In this document: piece after piece, positions 7,736-12,738 of the stretch
Layout: the number at the start of each line of letters is the position of its first letter
Numbering within the stretch: the stretch's first letter is position 1
Assembly (NCBI GenBank): GCA_051648405.1
Contig: JBOFFC010000099.1
Span: 1-12,738 of the forward strand
Reading direction: 5' to 3'
DNA length: 12,738 nt
From: JBOFFC01 sp051648405
Lineage (GTDB): Bacteria; Planctomycetota; Planctomycetia; Pirellulales; Lacipirellulaceae
Position numbers and translations under genes: made by a program
The notes under the pieces: model-generated
Database searches by the model: none
What the model saw: only the letters and a program-made list of their open reading frames with translations
What the model was told of the DNA's origin: nothing

Positions 7736-7854
7736 AGGCGAGCCGGCGGCGCCAGCCGTCGGAGTGACCAAATCCGCTCGTGCACTCTGCTCGTGGCAAG
7801 GCTGAAGCTCTGTGCGCCGCAACGACTCCGCCGGCTGGCGCCGCCGGCTCGCCT
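7736..7854. repeat. Near-perfect 30-nt inverted repeat (palindromic element / possible terminator)
   Basis: The arms 7736-7765 and 7825-7854 are reverse complements over 30 nt with a single mismatch (7759 against 7831). The outer 23 nt (AGGCGAGCCGGCGGCGCCAG...) are perfect. The loop is 59 nt and has no coding potential that I can support. The repeat starts 5 bp after the UbiD stop and ends 49 bp before the next gene. It could therefore end UbiD transcription or fold at the 3' end of its mRNA. There is no U-tract after the right arm, so a classical intrinsic terminator is doubtful. The size and symmetry suggest a dispersed REP- or MITE-like element. Confidence 0.85.
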
Positions 7855-7903
7855 ACGCGCGTGCGCCCTTTCTCAAGCGGCCGGGCCAGCGTACCGTTCG
7901 GTC

Positions 7904-8263
7904 ATGCACGGTTGGTTTGAAGGCTGGTTCGACGGGTTCGAGAAGAGCCCCTACTTGCTTGAGCGCGGGCCGTGGATCGCCGTTGTCCTCTGGCTTGCGG
8001 CCGTCGGCGGGTCGATCGGCAGCTTCCTGAACGTCGTCGCGCTGCGCCGCCCCGCGGGGGAGGACATCGTCCACCAAGGCTCGCGCTGCCCCGTTTGCCG
8101 CCACCCGATCCGCTGGCGCCACAACCTGCCGCTGCTGGGTTGGCCGCTGTTGCGGGGCCGCTGCTACGACTGCCGCACGCCGATCCCGATCCGCTACTGG
8201 CTGTGGGAACTGGGCTTTGCCACCCTGTTAGTCGCCGCAGGGATCGCCACCCCCTGGCTCTGA
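7904..8263 (+). CDS. Standalone prepilin peptidase N-terminal domain protein (PF06750-like)
   Basis: This small protein of 119 aa matches only the N-terminal domain of type IV prepilin peptidases (the PilD/GspO bacterial peptidase A24 N-terminal domain). The first membrane segment carries the hallmark GSIGSFLNVVALRRP at 36-50. Two zinc-binding pairs follow, C62-P-V-C65 and C87-Y-D-C90, flanking NLPLLGWPLLRGR. A second hydrophobic stretch lies at 100-119, where the protein stops. The A24 aspartyl protease half, with its two catalytic Asp residues, is absent, and no second gene encoding it follows. It therefore cannot be a complete prepilin peptidase/methylase by itself. It may work with a separately encoded catalytic half, or have another membrane role. 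The stop is clean and no frameshifted remainder is seen. ATG at 7904 has no clear ribosome binding site. Confidence 0.87.
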   Translation: MHGWFEGWFDGFEKSPYLLERGPWIAVVLWLAAVGGSIGSFLNVVALRRPAGEDIVHQGSRCPVCRHPIRWRHNLPLLGWPLLRGRCYDCRTPIPIRYWLWELGFATLLVAAGIATPWL

Positions 8264-8358
8264 GCAGAGCCGTCCCCCCCGCTCGCCTCGGGCATCTATC
8301 ATCTAGCCTCTGCCATCTCTTTCCTCGCCTCTCGCCTCCAACCTCTCGCCTCTCCCCC
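8264..8358. repeat. Pyrimidine-rich iterated tract directly upstream of the MBL gene
   Basis: From about 8281 to 8354 the plus strand is built almost only from variants of five- to six-base words (GCCTC, CCTCT, CATCT, CTCGC), for example CATCTATCATCTAGCCTCT. It is strongly C/T biased and runs to within a few bases of the ATG at 8359. It holds no gene, no hairpin and no Shine-Dalgarno sequence. It may be a decayed short tandem repeat, or the pyrimidine-rich leader of the following mRNA. Confidence 0.6.
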
Positions 8359-9840
8359 ATGCGCCTCACATTCCACGGCGCGGCCGGCACCGTCACCGGC
8401 AGCAAGTACCTGGTCGAGGCCGGCGGCGCGCGGGTGCTGGTCGACTGCGGCCTGTTCCAAGGGCTCAAGCCGCTCCGCGAGCTGAACTGGGCGCCCCTCC
8501 CCTTTAAACCGGGCGAGCTCGACGCGGTCCTGCTGACGCACGCCCACCTGGACCACGTCGGCTACTTGCCGCGCGTCGTCAAACAGGGCTACGACGGCCC
8601 GGTTTTCGCGACCGAGGCCACCTGCGAGCTGGCCGAGATCATCATGCTCGACTCGGCCAAGATCCAGGAATCCGACGCCGCCTACGCGAACAAGAAGGGC
8701 TACACGAAGCACAAGCCGGCGTTGCCGCTCTACGACGGCCGCGACGTGCTCGCGACCGTCAAGTTGCTGCGCGGCGTCGAGTGCAACGAGTGGCTGCACG
8801 TCGCCGGGCCGATCTGGGCGCGCTACCACGACGCGGGGCACCTGCTCGGCTCGACGATGATCGAGCTCGAGTCTCGCGAAGACGCGGCCCGCCCCCTGCG
8901 GCTCTTGTTCTCGGGCGACCTTGGGCGCTACGACGGCCCGCTGTACCACGACCCTCAGCCGCCGACCGAGTGCGACTACCTCGTCTGCGAGAGCACCTAC
9001 GGCAACCGCGACCACCCCGTGAACGACCTCACCGAAGAGCTCGGCAAGGTGGTGTTGCGCGGCATCGAGCGCGGCGGGGTGATGCTGATGGCGTCGTTCG
9101 CCGTCGGTCGCGCGCAGCAGCTCATCTACCTGCTTCAGGTGCTGAAGTGCGAGGGGAAGATCCCCGACCTGCCGATCTACCTCGACAGCCCGATGAGCGT
9201 CGACGCCACGCGCATCTACCGCGAGCACTGCGACGAGCACGACCTGTCGGAGGGGACCCTGTGCGGCACGAGCGGTTGCAACATCGGCGACCGGCCGGTG
9301 CTCGCGGGCCCCGCGGTGCACCTCTGCCGCACGACCGACGAGTCGAAGGCGCTCAACAACGTCGAGGGGCCGGCGATCATCATCAGCTCGAGCGGCATGA
9401 TGACCGCGGGGCGGATCCTGCACCACCTGCGGCGCCGGCTGCCCGACAAACGGAACACCGTGATCCTCGGGGGCTTCCAGGCCGAGGGGACCCGCGGCCG
9501 CGCCCTCGAGAATGGCGCCGAGCGCCTGCGGATGCACGGCCAGGAAGTGGTGGTCCGGGCGGCGATCGAGAAGGTCCCCGGCCTGTCGGGCCACGCCGAC
9601 CGCCGCGGCCTGCTCCGCTGGCTGGACCACCTGACAACCCCGCCGACACGGACGTTCCTGACCCACGGCGAACCGGCGAGCGCCGCGGCCCTGGCCGAGA
9701 CGCTGCGCACCGAGAAGGGCTGGGAGGTCACCGTCCCGCAGCTCGGCGAGTGGCACGACCTCGATTCGGCGGCTCGTTCGGGCTCGGGGACGCAACCCCC
9801 GACCAGCGGCGACCACCGCAGCCAAGGGGACAACGACTGA
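8359..9840 (+). CDS. Beta-CASP metallo-beta-lactamase family RNase
   Basis: This is a predicted zinc-dependent RNA nuclease of 493 aa, from the group that includes CPSF73/Ysh1-like proteins and bacterial 'MBL fold RNA specificity domain' proteins. The start MRLTFHGAAGTVTGSKYLVE is typical. The metal site is H61-A-H63-L-D65-H66, with His161 in YHDAGHLLGS and Asp187 in FSGDLGR. The beta-CASP region opens with E211-S-T-Y-G and contains ASFAVGRAQQL and SSSGMMTAGR. The C-terminal RMMBL-type motifs are LSGHAD (His412) and THGE (His436), so the active site looks complete. A hydrophilic low-complexity tail (about 470-493) is outside the conserved fold. Likely roles are RNA maturation or decay in the cytoplasm; endo- versus exonuclease activity cannot be told from sequence. 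The ATG at 8359 immediately follows a C/T-rich tract. Confidence 0.95.
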   Translation: MRLTFHGAAGTVTGSKYLVEAGGARVLVDCGLFQGLKPLRELNWAPLPFKPGELDAVLLTHAHLDHVGYLPRVVKQGYDGPVFATEATCELAEIIMLDSAKIQESDAAYANKKGYTKHKPALPLYDGRDVLATVKLLRGVECNEWLHVAGPIWARYHDAGHLLGSTMIELESREDAARPLRLLFSGDLGRYDGPLYHDPQPPTECDYLVCESTYGNRDHPVNDLTEELGKVVLRGIERGGVMLMASFAVGRAQQLIYLLQVLKCEGKIPDLPIYLDSPMSVDATRIYREHCDEHDLSEGTLCGTSGCNIGDRPVLAGPAVHLCRTTDESKALNNVEGPAIIISSSGMMTAGRILHHLRRRLPDKRNTVILGGFQAEGTRGRALENGAERLRMHGQEVVVRAAIEKVPGLSGHADRRGLLRWLDHLTTPPTRTFLTHGEPASAAALAETLRTEKGWEVTVPQLGEWHDLDSAARSGSGTQPPTSGDHRSQGDND

Positions 9841-9966
9841 ACGTCAACTGCTCTGCGTCTGTGCGTCTCCGCGCGATACCTTAAGGCGGCCCGCGTCGGC
9901 ACAAAGCGGCCCGCACCCCAACTCGATTCGCCCTATTCCTGCGTCACCACGACGCGGCTCGCAGCC
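9841..9966. other. Intergenic spacer with a CTCTGCGTCT-type iterated motif
   Basis: These 126 bp lie between the RNase and LOG genes and contain no gene. At 9851-9875 lies CTCTGCGTCTGTGCGTCTCC followed by GCGCG, which is three degenerate copies of a (T)CTGCGT(CT) word. Further on, AGCGGCCCGC-like text occurs twice (about 9885 and 9905). I see no terminator. The last ~60 bp probably hold the LOG promoter, but no clear elements stand out. Confidence 0.5.
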
Positions 9967-10908
9967 ATGCCCAACAAGCCCTCGAAGGACATCGGCCCGC
10001 TCGCCCAGAAGCCGCCGGAGCCGATGGACGTCGCCCCCGACTTCTCGCTCGACGCCCGCAAGGACACGCTCCCCGCCGAGGTCGAGGCGAACCGCGCGGC
10101 GATCCTCGCCTCGCCCACGTACGTGATGGCCGAGAAGGACACGGCGTGGCTCAAGGAGTCAGAGATGCGTCCCGTGCGGATGCAGCTCGAGCTCCAGAAG
10201 ACCGAGATCCTGCTGCGCCGCGCGGGGGTCCGCAGCACGGTCGTCGTGTTCGGCGGGACGCAGATCGTCCCGCGCGTCGAGGCCGAAGAGACGCTCGCCC
10301 AAGCCCGCGCCGAGTTCGCCGCCAACCCGACCGACCACCAGTCGCAGCGCGGCGTCGTCCGCGCCGAAGCGCGGCTCAAGAACTCGCGCTTCTACAACGA
10401 ATGCCGCGCGTTCGCCGGCCTGGTGAGCAGCCGCTGCCAGATCGACGGCAAGTGCGACTTCGTCGTCACGACCGGCGGTGGCCCGGGGGTGATGGAAGCG
10501 GCCAATCGCGGCGCCTTCGAGGCGGGCGCCAAGTCGATCGGCCTCAACATCGAGCTCCCCCACGAGCAAGAGCCCAACCCCTACATCACCCCCGACCTCT
10601 GCTTCCAGTTCCACTATTTCGCGATGCGGAAGTTCCACTTCATCCTCCGCGCCGCGGCGCTCGTCGTCTTCCCCGGCGGCTTCGGCACGCTCGACGAGCT
10701 TTTCAACACCCTTTGCCTGCGCCAGACGGGACGCATGCAGGCGATCCCGATCATCCTCTACGGCCGCGAGTACTGGGACTCGGTGATCGACTTCCGGGTG
10801 CTGGCCGACGAGGGGGTGATCGCCGACGAGCACCTCGACCTGATCAGCTACGCCGAGAGCCCCGAAGAGGCCTGGGAGATCATCGCGAAGTACCACCACG
10901 TCCCGTAG
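9967..10908 (+). CDS. LOG-family (TIGR00730-like) nucleotide 5'-monophosphate phosphoribohydrolase
   Basis: This is a predicted soluble enzyme of 313 aa that cleaves the N-glycosidic bond of nucleoside monophosphates to free base and ribose 5-phosphate. The two family signatures are present: TGGGPGVMEAANRGA from 169, and PGGFGTLDE at 236-244 with Glu244. The FAMRK pair (Arg221, Lys222) lies between them. Members of this Rossmann-like family were long mis-annotated as lysine decarboxylases; characterised members include plant LOG (cytokinin activation) and E. coli PpnN. The N-terminal ~85 residues are a longer helical extension than in minimal LOG proteins, as in hexameric or long-form bacterial members. 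Whether the base is adenine, a cytokinin or a purine monophosphate cannot be read from the sequence. A secreted-protein gene follows after 36 bp on the same strand. Confidence 0.93.
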   Translation: MPNKPSKDIGPLAQKPPEPMDVAPDFSLDARKDTLPAEVEANRAAILASPTYVMAEKDTAWLKESEMRPVRMQLELQKTEILLRRAGVRSTVVVFGGTQIVPRVEAEETLAQARAEFAANPTDHQSQRGVVRAEARLKNSRFYNECRAFAGLVSSRCQIDGKCDFVVTTGGGPGVMEAANRGAFEAGAKSIGLNIELPHEQEPNPYITPDLCFQFHYFAMRKFHFILRAAALVVFPGGFGTLDELFNTLCLRQTGRMQAIPIILYGREYWDSVIDFRVLADEGVIADEHLDLISYAESPEEAWEIIAKYHHVP

Positions 10909-10944
10909 CCCCTTTTATTGGGTCAGACCCGAGGCGCCCCCGCG
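10909..10944. repeat. Short palindrome GGGTC-A-GACCC between LOG and lectin-like genes
   Basis: Right after the LOG stop the sequence reads CCCCTTTTATTGGGTCAGAC, continuing to CCGAG. GGGTC (10920-10924) and GACCC (10926-10930) form a five-base palindrome around one A. The T-rich run precedes it, so on the plus strand this is not a standard terminator. Similar 'TTGGGGTCAGACCC' text is familiar to me from intergenic repeats in several phyla, so it may be a dispersed motif. Confidence 0.4.
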
Positions 10945-11592
10945 ATGCCCCCCCTTCGAGTCGCCTTCGGAATCGCGGTCTTGGCCCTGTCGCCCGCGGC
11001 GGGCCACGCGATCGAGTCCCTGCCGCTGGTTGTCGAGGAGTCGTTCGACCAGGGCCTCCGGGGCTGGCGGGCGCTCGACCCAGCGACGTGGCGCGCCGCC
11101 CGCGACGGCGGCCTGTCGATCGTCGAGATCACCTCCCGCGACAGCCTGTACTCCCCGCCGCAGCGCAGCCCGCTGCACGTCGCCCTGTGGGACGCGCGGC
11201 GCCTCGCCGACGTGGACCTTGAGGTCCGCGTCAAGCACCTCGACGACACGGGGGACCACCGCGATTGCTGCCTGTTCTTTGGGTACCAAGACGCGGCGCA
11301 CTTTTACTACGTCCACTTCGGCGCGAAGCCCGATCCGCGTGCGGGACAGGTGATGATCGTCGATGGCGCCGACCGCCGGCCGATCACCCGCAACGAGCGG
11401 CCCGTCCCCTGGACCGACGGTTGGCACACGGCCCGCGTGACGCGCGACCTGGCGAGCGGCGCCATCCGCGTCTACTTCGACGGCGCGCCGCTGATGGAGG
11501 CCCGCGACACGACGTTCGGCGCCGGGCTGGTGGGGATCGGCTCGTTCGACGATCGCTGCGCTTTCGACCGGGTGACGGTCCGCGGGCGCTGA
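10945..11592 (+). CDS. Secreted concanavalin/LamG-like (DUF1080-type) protein
   Basis: This protein of 215 aa has a signal peptide at about 1-22: Arg5, a hydrophobic core, and an A-x-A-like GHA cleavage site. It should be exported from the cytoplasm. The mature part looks like one beta-sandwich of the concanavalin A-like/DUF1080 kind. It contains EESFDQGLRGWRALDPATW at 31-49, strands such as DLEVRVKHL and CLFFGYQDAAHFYYVHFG at 109-126, WTDGWHTARVTRD at 156-168, and a closing GIGSFDDRCAFDRVTVRG. No catalytic residues can be assigned; such domains often bind or process carbohydrate, and that role is inference. The start is taken at the ATG 10945 because it puts the signal peptide at the N-terminus; a TTG nine codons earlier is less likely. 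It ends 13 bp before the convergent FAAL-ACP gene. Confidence 0.82.
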   Translation: MPPLRVAFGIAVLALSPAAGHAIESLPLVVEESFDQGLRGWRALDPATWRAARDGGLSIVEITSRDSLYSPPQRSPLHVALWDARRLADVDLEVRVKHLDDTGDHRDCCLFFGYQDAAHFYYVHFGAKPDPRAGQVMIVDGADRRPITRNERPVPWTDGWHTARVTRDLASGAIRVYFDGAPLMEARDTTFGAGLVGIGSFDDRCAFDRVTVRGR

Positions 11593-11605
11593 AGCGGCCG
11601 CGCCG

Positions 11606-12738
11606 TCACTCGGCCAGCAGCCGCAGCGCCTCTTCTTCGCTCAGCGCTTCGACCTCGGCGAGGATCGCCGCCAGGTCGTGGTCGGACGCGGCGACGGACG
11701 AAGCGGTGCTCGTCGGCGCCGTGACGGGCTGCGCGACGGATTCCGCTGCGAGTTGCTCCGCCGCGGCCAATTGCGCGGCGAGGTGTTCGGCGAGCGCCGC
11801 GGGGGTCGGGTGATTCCACGCCGTCACGGGTGGGAGTTTCACCCCCAGCTCCTGCTCGAGCTCGCCGCTCAGTTCGACCGCCGTTAGCGAATCGACCCCC
11901 AGCTCGGCGAACGGCCGGTCGCGGGCCACGTCGGTGGGGTCGATCTCCAGTCGCTGCGCCAGCCACCGCCCGAGCCATGCCTCGATCTCGCCGGCGGTCC
12001 GCGGCGCGACGCCCCCCGTCGGGATCGCCGTCGGGGGGGCGATCTCCGAGCTCCGGGCGAGCTCGAAGACGACACGCAGCTCCCCGGCAACGTACCGGTC
12101 GCGGCACAGCGACCGCTGCACCTTGCCGCTGGACGTCACCGGCAGCGACCCCTGGCGAAGCAGCACGACGCTCGCCGGATCGACGCCGTGCGACTCGTTC
12201 ACCGCGGCGCGGACGGCGCGGGCGATCGACTCGTGCTCGACTCCGTCGGCGGCGCGGTCTACCTGGACGGCGATTACCAGGCGTTCCTCGTCCCCCGGGT
12301 CGCCAACGACGAACGCCGCCGACAGCAGCAGCGCCGCGTGCGCGTTCTCCGCCGTGTGCTCGAGGTCCTGCGGGTAGTGGTTCTGACCGCGGAGGACGAT
12401 GAGGTCCTTGCGCCGACCGGTGACGAACAGCTCGCCGGCGTGGAGGAACCCGAGGTCCCCCGTCCGCAGCAGGCGTTCTGCGCCGACGTGGGCCCACAGG
12501 CTGGCGTTGAGGTCGTCGCGTCGCCAGTAGCCGCACGTGACCGAGGGGCCACCGACCAGCACCTCGCCGACGCGCCGTTCACGGAGTGGTTCGAGGGACT
12601 CGGGATCGACGACCAGCAGCCGATGCCCGGCCGGGGGGGCGCCGCAGCCGACCAGTTCGACCGCGTCTTGGCCTTCGGACCCGTCGGCGACGGCAGCGCG
12701 CCCCGCGGCGAGCTCCGCGCGGGCGACGCTCAGCAAGG
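11606..12738 (-). CDS. Fatty acyl-AMP ligase fused to acyl carrier protein, C-terminal part, cut by right window edge
   Basis: Visible are 377 codons ending at TGA 11606-11608; the N-terminus lies beyond the window. The adenylating part has motifs of fatty acyl-AMP ligases: GEVLVGGPSVTCGYWRRDD, RTGDLGFLHAGELFVTGRRK, then LRGQNHYPQDLEHT, and SSGKVQRSLCRDRY with the C-domain catalytic Lys codon at 12122-12124. The GQNHYPQDLE wording is FAAL-like rather than acyl-CoA-synthetase-like. It is followed by a carrier domain whose phosphopantetheine Ser, in FAELGVDSLTAVEL, is encoded at 11888-11890. After an Ala/Ser/Thr-rich linker the protein ends in a short helix, LAEVEALSEEEALRLLAE, of the kind used for docking to a following PKS. 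The expected role is to make acyl-AMP from a free fatty acid and load it on the fused ACP as a PKS starter. The best partner in view is the KS-first PKS at 1-2216 on the same strand. Confidence 0.94.
   Translation of the reverse strand, partial: LLSVARAELAAGRAAVADGSEGQDAVELVGCGAPPAGHRLLVVDPESLEPLRERRVGEVLVGGPSVTCGYWRRDDLNASLWAHVGAERLLRTGDLGFLHAGELFVTGRRKDLIVLRGQNHYPQDLEHTAENAHAALLLSAAFVVGDPGDEERLVIAVQVDRAADGVEHESIARAVRAAVNESHGVDPASVVLLRQGSLPVTSSGKVQRSLCRDRYVAGELRVVFELARSSEIAPPTAIPTGGVAPRTAGEIEAWLGRWLAQRLEIDPTDVARDRPFAELGVDSLTAVELSGELEQELGVKLPPVTAWNHPTPAALAEHLAAQLAAAEQLAAESVAQPVTAPTSTASSVAASDHDLAAILAEVEALSEEEALRLLAE

Noticed and set aside
7731..7903. A classical Rho-independent terminator at the long inverted repeat
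   Set aside because: The stem is strong but no T-run follows the right arm (next bases are ACGCGCGTGC), and the 59-nt loop is too long for the usual form.
8299..9825. A 508-codon minus-strand open frame opposite the beta-CASP RNase
   Set aside because: The plus strand encodes a complete MBL/beta-CASP protein with every metal-binding motif. The antisense product is low-complexity and matches nothing I recognise.
11593..11605. A bidirectional terminator between the converging lectin-like and FAAL-ACP genes
   Set aside because: The gap is only 13 bp and shows no hairpin. Any termination signal would have to lie within the coding regions.

Overview
The window is very GC-rich, and most start codons have no obvious Shine-Dalgarno sequence. 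The gene set includes a Gfo/Idh/MocA oxidoreductase, an HGSNAT/DUF5009-type membrane acyltransferase, a secreted concanavalin-like protein, a long UbiD protein and an FAAL/type I PKS. Together these fit a planctomycete, probably of the Pirellulales type. This is inferred from gene content and style; no rRNA or other taxonomic marker is present.

Layout. 1-2216 (minus): the N-terminal part (KS and the start of AT) of a type I polyketide synthase that runs off the left edge. 2323-3456 (minus): a Gfo/Idh/MocA oxidoreductase, 106 bp upstream of the PKS and on the same strand. 3457-3663: a divergent intergenic region. 3664-5545 (plus): an acyltransferase-family membrane protein and a small SAM methyltransferase, 7 bp apart. 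5546-5714: a non-coding spacer holding a long inverted repeat. 5715-7730 (plus): a long UbiD-family decarboxylase. 7731-7903: a spacer dominated by a near-perfect 30-nt inverted repeat. 7904-8263 (plus): a protein made only of the prepilin-peptidase N-terminal zinc-binding domain. 8281-8354: a pyrimidine-rich iterated tract. 8359-9840 (plus): a beta-CASP metallo-beta-lactamase RNase. 9841-9966: a spacer with a second iterated tract. 9967-10908 (plus): a LOG-family nucleotide phosphoribohydrolase. 10945-11592 (plus): a secreted concanavalin-like protein. 11606-12738 (minus): the C-terminal part of a fatty acyl-AMP ligase fused to an acyl carrier protein, running off the right edge.

How the genes may work together. 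The two biosynthetic genes at the edges are on the same strand and look complementary. The FAAL-ACP would activate a fatty acid as its adenylate and load it on its own carrier. The PKS begins directly with a KS and has no loading module, so it needs an acyl-ACP supplied in trans. About 9.4 kb of apparently unrelated, mostly plus-strand genes separates them. This is either a broken or rearranged FAAL-PKS cluster or two neighbouring pieces of a dispersed one. The intervening genes look like ordinary chromosomal functions (RNA processing, nucleotide metabolism, quinone-type decarboxylation) and show no evident role in the polyketide. Several spacers carry palindromic or iterated sequences that look like dispersed genomic repeats. 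No tRNA, rRNA, CRISPR array, transposase or integrase was seen.
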